Position numbers and translations under genes: made by a program. 64,000 nucleotides of DNA from Alviniconcha marisindica (Eukaryota > Mollusca > Gastropoda > Provannidae), in contig JABMCL010002049.1 of NCBI GenBank assembly GCA_018857735.1, positions 320,001 to 384,000 of the forward strand, written 5' to 3'. Shown here piece after piece: positions 1-12,000 of the stretch. Numbering within the stretch: the stretch's first letter is position 1; the number at the start of each line of letters is the position of its first letter. The notes under the pieces are model-generated. The model was not told where the DNA came from. It saw nothing but the letters and a program-made list of their open reading frames with translations, and did no database searches.

Positions 1-880
1 CTTATGGATTGTGTCCTTTGGAGATTTTTTAAAACTAAAAACTAAAAATGAGTTGAAAAAAAGATGTTTTACTGTCACTGTAAGGGCCATTTTCATAGGA
101 GAAACCAGCTGTAGAGGAGTGTTGGTAGATGTGGTACTGCCCCAGATTATTGATAAAACTGTGGAATTCTGCCACTTTGCCAGGGCAGTAAATTATATAG
201 ACCCTCTATCAGTCTATGATTCTTAGCTAGCTTCAAACTGAGGTGGGACCTTTAGCTTAATGTGCCTTAGACTTAGGTATGTTAGACACTTGGCCAATCA
301 CCTGCAATTAGGTATGGTAATGTTTATTCTTAGCGTCATATTTTAGTGTGTGGGGCTTATTCTGATTGTCTAGTGTTTGTTGGTATGATTACAAGTTATC
401 TCAGTGATGTTTATTCTTGACCAGTTGATCATCACTTAATCAAGTTAATGGTATTTTTTTAATGGGCATGTGTGTGTTTTTTAAGGTATTTTTTTAATGG
501 GCATTTTTTGGTTTTGGGGAGTGGGGGTGGGGTTTGTTGTTATTGTTGATGTAAATCATAATAACAGTATATTTTTGTGGTATGTTTATCGCCCTGATAT
601 TTATAACCGTAATGGTTGACTGGGCGTAAAACACCAAGTTATTTACTTACTTACGTGTGGTATATTTATTTTTATTATGACAATCTATGACTATGCATGA
701 GGCTGAATGGGCATTAAGTTTAAAAATTAATTACTTACAAGTTTACTAGTACCTTGTACTAGGTAGTGAAAGTATTGAGTAAGCTTCAGTTGTATGGATG
801 TGGTTTATTCATGATCAGTTGGTGTCACGTGTTTATGCATGTGATTTATTGCCTTTAGATGTCTTCTGTATGTTATAAAC
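1..880. other. Intronic or upstream DNA of the RasGAP gene, no gene seen
   Basis: T/G-rich sequence without a supportable exon. The missing first part of C2A is not here in any recognisable form. It contains one CGCCC...GGGCG repeat (about 588-650). Confidence 0.5.
588..650 (+). repeat. Short interspersed hairpin repeat with CGCCCTGATAT / GACTGGGCG arms
   Basis: It starts CGCCCTGATAT and ends GACTGGGCGTAAAACACC, followed by a TTACTTACTTAC tail. Related copies lie at about 4660-4712 (opposite strand) and 21682-21728. The tail of tetranucleotide repeats suggests the 3' end of a SINE. Confidence 0.6.
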
Positions 881-889
881 TTATATTGA

Positions 890-1065
890 TAAACCATATC
901 ATTATGAGTACACTGCACAATTAGTCTTTGTCAATCCTACTCCCAAAAGAACATTCACCTGTATACAGCATAGTTTAGTTGGGGCTGAGTCTTGATCTTG
1001 AGTGTGTGAGTGTGTACATGTGTGTTTGTGAGATGTGTCCATATACTGAATACTGTTAATGTTAT

Positions 1066-1128
<63 letters not shown>

Positions 1129-1496
1129 TGTGTGTGTGTGCATGTGTACATGCATGGATAGATAAACAATATCACTTATCAGTACACTGTACTGTTAATC
1201 TTTGTCAGTCCTACTCCTAAAAGGACATTCAACTGTATACAGTATAGTTTGGGTGGGGCTGAATCTTGATCTTGAGCGTGTGTGTGTTTGTGAGACGTGT
1301 CCACATATATATATGTGTGTGTGGGGGTTTGTGTGTGTGCGCATGTGTACATGCATGGATAGATAAACAATATCAGTACACTGTACTGTTAGTCTTTGTC
1401 AGTCCTTAGTCAGTCCTACTCCTAAAAGGACATTCAACTGTATACAGTATAATTTGGGTGGGTCTGAGTCTTGGTCTTGTGTGTGTGTGTGTGTGT

Positions 1497-1540
<44 letters not shown>

Positions 1541-1550
1541 ATGTATCCAT
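890..1550 (+). repeat. Three tandem copies of a 200-270 bp unit with internal (TG)n
   Basis: Each copy starts near GATAAAC-ATATCA, contains CTTTGTCA-TCCTACTCC and CTGTATACAG-ATA, and ends in a (TG)n tract of different length. The copies start at about 890, 1160 and 1360. Reading frames across it are artefacts of the (TG)n/(CA)n. Confidence 0.8.
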
Positions 1551-1680
1551 ATTATACACATCTGTATGTGTGTGCACATGCGTACACATGTGGATGTGTG
1601 TGCGTATGTATGACACTCTTCACTAGTGTTTGTGGAACCAGGAGATTATTGTTCACGTCATGTGTGTGGCTTGTCAACAG

Positions 1681-1794
1681 GACAGCCACAGTGTACAAGA
1701 CACTGGACCCTCTCTGGGGTGAAGAGTTCATCCTCCACATGCCCAGCGGCTTCCAAAACCTCAGCCTCTATGTCTATGATGCTGACAAAGTCAG
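1681..1794 (+). CDS. RasGAP exon a: C-terminal half of first C2 domain
   Basis: The acceptor TCAACAG ends at 1680 and the donor GTAAGA starts at 1795. The exon starts with the third base of a codon and ends in phase 2. The peptide contains TVYKTLDPLWGEEF and YVYDADK, typical of C2 strands 4-6 and Ca2+ loop 3. It is the first visible exon; the 5' exons are upstream of the window. Confidence 0.9.
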
Positions 1795-3682
1795 GTAAGA
1801 TGGATTTCAAAACCTATAGGTCTGTAGTAAACCTAAGCACAGTCAGTGTTTCGGTTAGTAAATTCTGATGTTGGAGTTGTCTCTGGAAGGGTGGTGATGG
1901 AGTCTGGCATCCTATGGACAGGGTGGGGAGGGGGCGGGGGGTGGGGTGGGGTGAGTGGGGACCATGCCTGGCACTGCACTGTCATCACCAGTGCATTTAG
2001 ATCCATGGGCAGCAGCATAGGTCATTTTAAATTTAATGTTTTTTGAATTGGTGGAGAGGAAAAGAGAAAGCCAGTAGACAAAGACAAAGTTTACAAATTG
2101 TAAAGAGGAGCTGAAGCGGGTTTGAACCCTGGTCTGTCTGCCTGCAACTTAACAAGTGGAATAATGCCTTAACGCCAGGCCAGTTGGGCTCACGGCGAAA
2201 TGCTTCCTCAGCCTGACCTGCATGAGACCATTCCTGGCTCAGAATGCTGCTTTGTTTCAAGCCTTAGCAGGGGGACTGGACTGAGTGTCTAGTCTCCTGA
2301 AGGAGGAAGAAATTTGTGTCTGACCTGTGTGCAACTTGCGGCACACATAGAAGATCTGTAGGAAGTTGGAAACAAAGAGGAAGTTTCCCCAAATGCCACG
2401 GCAAATTCAGTGGATATTCCCCACTGCACCATATTAGGTAAACACCAGTCAGAGAGTGTCACTGTCAGTGTTACTTGCATTGTATGTATACACATAGACA
2501 GGACTGTGTCAGTGTGTGATGCTGCTCTTGCACAGTTGCAGCTGCTGTGGTCTTACCCAGTGTCTAACCTTGCCCTGAACACTAAAACATCACATGTTTA
2601 GTTGGTAGGCCTGGGTTGGGTGGTGCTGCTCTCATGGCTGCTGCCCATAGCCTTGCCCAGGTAAACACTAAAAGTAAAACATCACATTCACAGTGTATAA
2701 TTGACACTGGTGGGACTGGATGGTACTGTTCTTGCAGCTGCTGTAGCATTTCCCAGGAAGGATGACCTGAATCGCCCATGAGGGATTAATAAGGTACTAA
2801 AAGTATTAAGGGGGGAATGGAGGGGTTGGGGGGGGGGGGACGTGTCCATGGCTTGAATTATTAAAAAAAGAAAATGAAACAAAGATGACTGCTAGCATTC
2901 TAAAACAAGATCCAAATAAGTATAAAGCTAAAAAGTTCAAAGGAATGCTTATTTAATATGACAAAACACAAAGTGCAATTTTTTGGGTGAAGCCCCTTTT
3001 TCAAGCTACGAAACAACACTTAAATAACAGTTAAATAGTGAAAAATGAAGTGTAGACTACTTATCTGCTTTTGGTAAGATAAGTAGCCTACATTTAATTT
3101 TTCACTGTTAAACACCATGTAAGCTTTCACAGCTTAAAAAAGGGGCTTACCTTGAAAATTTGCATGTTGTGTTTTGTCATATTAAATAAACATTCCTTTT
3201 AACCTTTTATACATACATGTATGAATTAGATCTCACATATTCTTTTAATTTTGTGTAAATTATAAATAACTGTCCCTGTTTGTGATGTGTGACTGCGGTG
3301 TTGTTAATGCTAGTGATGCTACACAGCCCTGCACTGCCTCTTTGCACTGCAGTGTTTGACGTTTTCCTGTACAAAGTGATGCTGGCAGTGTTTGTTGTCC
3401 ATCCTTGTTGCTTCAGGTTTTTCTTTTGCTCATTTGATCCTTTCCCCTCACAAGATAGTCTTCACTCAGAAAAATGTTTTCTCACTTCAACACTTGCCGC
3501 AAGATGATTATTTCATGAGAATTAATTTTTGTCCATTTGTTATATATGCATGTATGTTTCAAGTATAATTAAAACTGTCACACACACACACACACAATGC
3601 AAGTACGTAGTTATATGAACGGAGCTTGCATAAAGATTCAAAATTAAATAGTAAATTGTAAGAATATTATTGAATAAAACAC

Positions 3683-3733
<51 letters not shown>

Positions 3734-4916
3734 GAAAATAAATGAAAACTACTGCTAGGACTTACATTTTGGGCATTTTCAGATCTTCAGAATTGGAATA
3801 TTGCTTTTTTGAACTCTCCGGGCATTTCTCTTGCAAAGAGCTCTGTAGTGTTTTCAATTATTTGTGCATTCATCTAAACCTTTTTTTGTCAGTGAACTAA
3901 CCATTCTATTTTTGCCTCTTTTTTTTTTTTTTTTTATGTTTTGCAGCAGGTAAGTTTGTTCTCTGCCCTTGGCTGGTGGGACCTTTCCATAGCTTTTTTA
4001 ATATTTTGTTTTTATTTTTTCATTTTTCATTTTCTTGCCACTCTATTACTGTATTAGTCTAATCCAGAACAGATTTGCTTGAACCTCATTACTAGAGATG
4101 CCACACCAAATATATTTACCTTTACACAGCAGTAGTGACAACAAGGACAGCAGGGTCAGCAACAACATGAAAGAACGAAAGAATGAGAAAGACAAAAAAG
4201 AAACCCCAAAGTTTTGGTTAGATTCCATTTTATTAAAGAGCACCTTAAGAGTCACCAGAAAGTCATTTTAAAAGCAGGAGCGGTCTTTGGCCAATGGTTG
4301 ATGTGTGTAGGTGATGTATACATATACAATACAAATGGAACTGGATGAAGAGTAAAATGATTTGGTCCTTGAACATCCTCTGGATGAAGTTTCGTCAGGG
4401 GTTCTTCTGTGTTGCTGGTTGTCTTTGGAATGACTTTGCTGTCTCTGAAGATTGACTCTGACTCTGATTGACAATCACTGTACTTTTGCATCTGATGGCA
4501 GCTAACAATCATACGAAAGGTGATGCAAAAGTAAAAGTGGTAAGTAAACGGAAGGATTGCATTATATTTTACAGCTGACACAGCTTTCTTGAACTAATGA
4601 TCTAATCTGATTGTTTGCTTAAAGTAGAACATGGAAAGCAATATATATAGCAGGTAGATGATTGGTTTTTAACGCCCAGTCAGCCATGATGGTTATGTCA
4701 GGGCGAAAGCAGTTTTTTTTGAGTAGGAGTTTGCTTACAGTTTTTGTTGGTGAGTGATTGGAGTTTAACATCATGTCAACACAGAGAGCTGTGTGGTTTT
4801 GAGTAAAAGATCATTGTCATTAAAAACAACACACATGCATACATACACTCACACACATGTACATGCACACACGCATGTTCACAAGTGCAATGCACGCATG
4901 CATGCACGCACACACA

Positions 4917-5006
<90 letters not shown>

Positions 5007-5589
5007 ACCACACACTCCACACACACACACACACACACACCACCACCACCACCACCACCACCACCACCACCACCACCACCACCACCACTCATCAGCATGT
5101 ATTTATGATTTTTAGGAATAATTGTGCATTTTGTCTTAGTGAGCATTGCGGTTTTTGTTACTTTGATAGTTATAGTCCTCCAGGTCCAACAGCCGGCATT
5201 TACTGTTCTGCACATTAGTCTTTGGTGAAATGTGTAACCATTTTGATAATGTTTATATACATACCTACTGTTTTTTCACGCACACAGACCTTGATGAAAT
5301 GAGAAGCAGAACTGACAAAATTCAGGAAATTCACTCCCAATAGCAGAATTGCACCCTGTGTGAATGTTTTATCATAACATGTTAAATTTGCACAAAACAC
5401 TAACACTCTCAAGAATCTACAGAACAAAGAATTAAGCACACTAGAAGAGATACAAAATTCAACATTGTGAACATTTTAATCTTGAGTGCAATAAAAGGAA
5501 ACCATAATAATTATTACAAAATCAGGCAGGATGTACATGGATGCAAAAGCAATCAGGCTTACCCTAAATTGCCTATCAAATTATGACCA

Positions 5590-5627
<38 letters not shown>

Positions 5628-5984
5628 GTGTGTGTGTGTGTGTACAGAGCATGTTTGTGTTTTTCTCAGTATTATCACAGAATTAAAACTGTGCATACAG
5701 TACTGCTTTTGGAGCTGATTTAAACAGTGGAGTGTACAGTAATGTACACAGTTGTTAAAGCACATAGTGACAGAACCTAATGATGAATTGCACAATACTG
5801 TACACTGCTTTTACAACATATTGTCCCAGGACCAAAATGGTGACCTGTACTTTTGAACCAAAACATACTGTCATGAATCAGAATGATGAACTATCCAGTG
5901 ATCTATCTGTCTCTCTTGGGATATATTTGTAAATAAGCTGACCTGCTTAAATCTTTATCCTTGTGTAACAGTGTATTATTTCAG

Positions 5985-6033
<49 letters not shown>

Positions 6034-9000
6034 GTTTGTATAAACATGAACATGTTGCTTTTAAAGCATATTGTAACGGAACCAAAATGATGAAATACAG
6101 TATAACCCCTATTCAAGACCACTCTTTAATAAAAACTCAAGCAATCATATATTACCATCAGGGCTGTGTTTACCTAAAAGTATAAATGGATGATTGCAGG
6201 AAAAAAAAGTGATCTTAAAAGAGGGCTGATCTCTCACCAGGCTTTCCATTGTATCCAACAATGTACACTGCTTTTAAAGGATATTGTCATGTAAATGGTG
6301 AACTAGCCACAGTTGAATATGGACAATATACACTGCCTTCCAAGCACATTGTCACATAATCAAAGTGATAAACTAGCCCCAGTTGAATATGTACAATATA
6401 CACTGTGTTCAATTAAGCATATTGTTGTATTATCAGGTTCAGAGTGATGAGCTAGCCACAGTTGAATATATGGACAATATACACTGCCTTTGAAGCACAT
6501 TGTCACATAATCAAAGTGATAAACTGGCCCCAGTTGAATATGTACAATATACACTGCTTTTAAAGCATATTGTCACATAACCAGAGTAACTGAACTAGCC
6601 ACAGTTATATATATATACATATATACAATGTACACTGTTTTTAAAGCATATCATCAGTATTATGAATTAGCTTCAGTTGACTGTATATTTTACACTGTTT
6701 TTAAAGCATATCATTACGTAATCAAAATAATGAAAGCTACAGTTGAATGTACAATATACATTGATTTTAGAGCATATTGTCTTGTAATCATTGTGATGTA
6801 CTACTACCACTAGCCACAGTTGAATGTATACATGTGTGACAATATACCATGCTTTTAAAGCACGCCATCACATAATTAAAGTGATGTTTTAGCCATAATA
6901 TCAGTAAACATTGCATTTGAAGCATAGTGCAGCTTTATGAAGCACATTAATTGTCCATTTGCATTCAGTTCATTTGTGTAAAATTTGAAAATATTTTAAA
7001 ACCCGGACAGCTTATAAGTTATACAAGAGGAAAACATGTACTGATAATAATAATAGGGAATATATATAATATAGAGGCATTCAGTGACTCAAAGCGCTTT
7101 ACAAATTCATTAAAGAAAAGCATAGCATGGAATGTATAAATATGAATGCAAAATCAATGGCATAATAATACTAAGATAAACATACTTATTCATACAAAGC
7201 ATTACTGAAACACACACACACACACACACTTACTCATTCACAGCATCAAATGTTTGTAAACTGTTGAGGAATTGCTGATATTTTGAATTGCAGTCAATTT
7301 TGTCAGTTGTTTGTATTAAATTAAGTCAACACAGAGTTTTGTTCAAAGCAAAATGTGTCCCATTACAGACCCTTGGTGATACTTTGTGGTGAAGTCCAAT
7401 GAGTTTGCTTTGGCTGAAGATGGTATAGATCTGTGTGTTCAGGAAAGTGTGCATGCTGTTTTTGTTTTGTTGTCAACCCCAGGTGAGGCGTTCTACAGCA
7501 ATGGTGTATCAGTTTCATGTTCACCTGCACTTGTAAGCTGCCATGGCGGTGGTAGCTTGCACACAGTGGCTGGTTGAATAATTCAGGCATGAATATTTTA
7601 TCTGCTACTCAGCAGGAAGCTGAAGCCCAGTGTATAATAAGCTGTAGTTCAATTCATTTTAGTAGTGCCCTCATACCATGCCCGGATCAGAGGCTGTTGG
7701 ACAACTCTTATTGAGTCAGGGTGGGTCACAAGATAGAAAGTGAGGCTGGGGTTCTCAAAAATGGGAGGAGCAAATTGAGATTTTGTGCATCTGAACAGCA
7801 GCCCACGTGACATGTACACACTCTAAGCCTTGTTTTCAGTCTCCGCTTCCTTTGTGACATCACCTTATGAATATTCTTTGGGAATGACCCGTGGCATTCT
7901 GTCATCAGTGGCATGTTACTGGTTTCAGCTGGAAATATTAGGGCATAGGCAAAAACATTTCTGTGTTAAAATTCCTATGTAAGTATTATTGTCGAAGATT
8001 ATGCTATTACTGAAATCCTTGAAGTTGGAATGCAGGTGCCAGAGTGGTGGGTAATCTAGCATTTGTATGTTGTATAACATAAACTATAAATTTAGGGCAA
8101 TTTGTTTTGTATACTGTAGAACATAAACTATAAATTTAGGGCATTTTTGTATATATATATATATATTATATAGTGTATGAAATAAACTGTAAATTCAGGG
8201 CTTTTTATTTTTGTATAGTGTATATATCATAAACTGTAAATTTAAGGTAATGCTTAGACACACCGATTTTTGTTATGGTATCAAATAGTACATTTTATTG
8301 AGTTTTAGTATGTTTATATTCTATATTCTAGTCTATTCCATATATTCAATTATACAAGCAACTAACACAAAAATGGACTGCCAATTCATTGCTTTATGCT
8401 GTCAGCTAACTTTTTTACATTTCACGTTACAGCATTATCTTTTGTGTAAGACTAAAATACTTTTTGACACTTATGCACATGCATACATGTATGCACACCC
8501 TTCCCCCCTCCCCCCTCCCCCCTCTAACCCCCCCCTCTCCTCTGCACAAACCCACACACCAAAAGAATAAAAGAAGAGAAAAAAAGGAAGAAAGCATGTT
8601 GACGGCTCAATGCAAATGGACCGTAAATGTAATCAGCTTTGCATGATGTAGTGATGTGGTGTAGCAGTAGTTGCTGTTGACTGTTGTTAGTTGAGCTGCA
8701 CAGAATATGTATCATCTGCATAAACAGAAACGTAAGGAGCCTGCGACAGTACAGTATTGCTGATGATGCAAGCTGGTCTGCAAACATAGAAGATGTGCAA
8801 ATATTTACATCTGAGTGCCTCATGTAGTTGTTCTATTAATAGTTATACCCCAAAAAGTATGTTTTCAGTGACATTGCCGATTGTATTGTGTCATGCACAT
8901 CCGTCGCTGGGCTTACTCTCTTACAAATCTTATTTGAGAACTGTTTACAGGCATAAATCTTACTTGAGAACTGTTTGCAAGCATAAATCTCACTTGAGAA

Positions 9001-12000
9001 CTGTTTGCAGGCATAAATCTTACTTGAGAACTGTTTGCACGCATACATCTTACTTGAGAACTTTGCAGGCATGAATCTTACTTGAGAACTGTTTGCAAGC
9101 ATAAATCTTACTTGAGAACTGTTTGCAGGCATAAATCTTACTTGAGAACTGTTTACAGGCATAAATCTTACTTGAGAACTGTTTACAGGCATGAATCTTA
9201 CTTGAGAACTGTTTGCAGGCATAAATCTCACTTGAGAACTGTTTGCAGGCATAAATCTCACCTGAGAACTGTTTGCAGGCATAAATCTCACTTGAGAACT
9301 GTTTGCAGGCATAAATCTCACTTGAGAACTGTTTGCAGGCTGCGTGTCTGACATGTATAGACCCCTTTCAAGGCTAGCATGATATACTGACCTGGTTGTA
9401 CACTTCACAGTAACAAATTAGACAAACACACTGCAAGAACAAAAACGATCAGGCGGATGATGTGACATCAGCCACAAGGATAACTGATGTTATTTGACAA
9501 ACAAGTATTATGACTTTTTTGACTTCTCTTCTGCATTCGTTCACAGCACACTTGCTTCAGTTTTTGTTTTCAGCATTGTCAAATTTGCATGATAGCAAAC
9601 TACTACATGTAGTACATTACTGTTTGTTTATTTTTCAGTTCTTATGTTTTGGTGGCTGTTTTGGAAGAAAAGAAAAAAAGGGTTTTCTGCTTTGATGTTT
9701 TTTGTTTGTTTGTTTTTAATTTAAAGGGGAACCAAACAGAAGAAGCATCATGGCCTTGTCAGTTTTAATGGAATAAGAAAATAGACACAGCCTTTTCTCT
9801 TGATTTCTTGTCCTATTTGATGTTTGAAAGTTGCAAAAACGCAGCCATGGTTGCTGCCATTTTGTGTCCAGTAGTGACATAAGCAAGACTGGAATGTGTG
9901 GCAAAAATACATCATAAGCAAGACTGGAATGTGTGGCAAAAATATCAAAGATATCACAAGCCATCCTTTTTCTGCTCTTGGTTGGTAAAGAACGAATGAA
10001 CATGGCTGGGCCCCGAGGAGCTCAAATTTACTGCAAAAAACTTTTTTTGGTATAAATATTGATAGAACAACCACAAGAGGCATGCAGATGCCAATATTTG
10101 CACATTTTCTATGTTTGCAGACCAGCTTGCTTCCTCAGTGTGGTTCCCCTTTAAAGTTATACACCACTATTCTTCATTGTGTTCAGTCGGTTCCTTTGTG
10201 TGCTTGTTGTAGATTAACAAAGAGTATTTATAGATGGACTATTGCTGGGCTTGGTTTGTATGAGCTCAGTGGTTGGGAAATCCTCTCAGCCTATAGATCA
10301 GTCCCACAGAAGACATCATGGTCCATTGAAATTCAATGCTTTGTTCCATTAGCTGCATGGGTTAGTATTTTTTCTACCCAGGATGATTGATAGTTGACTG
10401 CAGCATCTGTGACAGAAATACAATGAGACCTCTGGTGGCAGGCATCTGTTACCACTTCACTTTGATGTCTTTGTTGGCTTAAAAAACCAAACACACACAA
10501 AAACTCTGAATGATAGAGGGTTCTAGGCTGCTAGTTGCCAGAACACTTTAGCCAGTCAGGATATCACAATCCGTGTCTCCATGCAAAGAAACAAAAACAA
10601 AAAACCCTGCAGAGTAGCTCACTAACTGCTACGTTTTCCATTCAAACTAAAGAAGAGCAACAGAGTGAGGGAAACTTTTATGAGATAAGGTGGAGTGCAT
10701 ATGGGCTTGCCTGAGCATGTAGAAAGGTAGATAATCGGTGTGTAGATACTGTCTTGAATTGAGCTGAACTGAATGGAGTGAAAAACTGGTTTCCAAACAA
10801 AGCTTTCAAAATAAGTAATGAATGACACATGCTGGCTGATGATGGGATGACACTGGCTGCAATCAAATGAGCGCCTGGATGCAGACCCAGATCATTGTAC
10901 ATTCAGCCAGTCAACGCAGTGCCACACGGTGGTCAGACAGAAAGCTTGCAAGGAAAGAAAGAGGCTGGGCTTAGAATTCAGTGTGACACTCTTTTCACTG
11001 TTGACTGAATCTGGGACGAAAAATACAGCGCTGGAATCCCTGATGATGACCACCTCTGTGAACTACCAGCATTTTTTTTGTTTAGGAGCATGTGTTTTTG
11101 AACACCGCATTGTTATAAGACCTTTTTTAAGGGGATGGGGGGGGGGGGGATTCTTCTTCCTTATGCCAGAATAACCCCTCTTGATTTTAGGGCTGTTGCT
11201 ATGTTTTTATGTGGCTTGTTAAGTAAATACACAGTAGTTTTTAGCTATAGTTTGCTGTCGCAAATACTTTATGGTAGAGGGTTGGGCGAAATGCCCTGGT
11301 TTACATTGCACAACTTATTTGTTTGCATTTGGCTGTTTGCTGTAGTTTATCCATGTGGTTGTTCACATCCTCGGCACTGCCCCACTGCTTGTTACATTTT
11401 GCTAACTAGTTTAGCTGCACATCGGTGTTTCATGTTTATGTTAGCACTGGAATGACAGTTGTTTGTTCAGCCGTTTTGTCTTACATCGTAGCTTTTAGCT
11501 GCTAATTTTGCTTTGTGTCATAGTTTATAATTGACTGTTCCGTTTTGTGCATCAGTTCTTTGCTGATTATTCTGTTTTGGGCCTTTACTTTTTAGTGGGT
11601 TGTTCTATTTAGTGTGCTTGTTTTTAGCTGATTATCTTATTTTGTGAATGTGTTTGTTAACTTTTTCTCGGGCTGATAATCAATAAAACAGGGTCCTTGT
11701 GGAGCAGAATCGTATATGGTTTCTTTAGTTGTTGATGATGTGGGGCTTAGTGTCTTCAGATGTTGGGGCCTAGAAATGTTTGCTCCTTATGAAGTCATTA
11801 TTTTCAGACATTTTTTTAAATTTATGTGTGTAGCCTGGGCAATTTCTTCTTCTTGTTTAATTTTTGAAATTATTTATTATTATGTGTACATATAAACCAG
11901 GTAACTTATTTGTCTATAAAAGTAAAATACTGTGATTATATATATATGTATTTGCCATAAAGTAATTGCAAATGTTATGTGTTTTGGCTCATCACATATT

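Noticed and set aside
1..226. 71-residue frame at the left edge as the missing C2A exon
   Set aside because: The sequence does not resemble C2 strands and no fitting phase-2 donor was seen.
4776..5218. His/Thr- or Cys/Val-rich frames
   Set aside because: (CA)n and (CAC)n microsatellite translations.
8925..9345. CRISPR-like array
   Set aside because: No unique spacers; whole units repeat, so it is a minisatellite. The same applies to the arrays at 32.3, 41.5 and 48.5 kb, and the sequence is eukaryotic.
8836..9408. 190-residue - strand and 93/89-residue + strand repeat proteins
   Set aside because: Products of the 30-bp minisatellite; a period divisible by three keeps all frames open, and there are no splice or start signals or codon bias.
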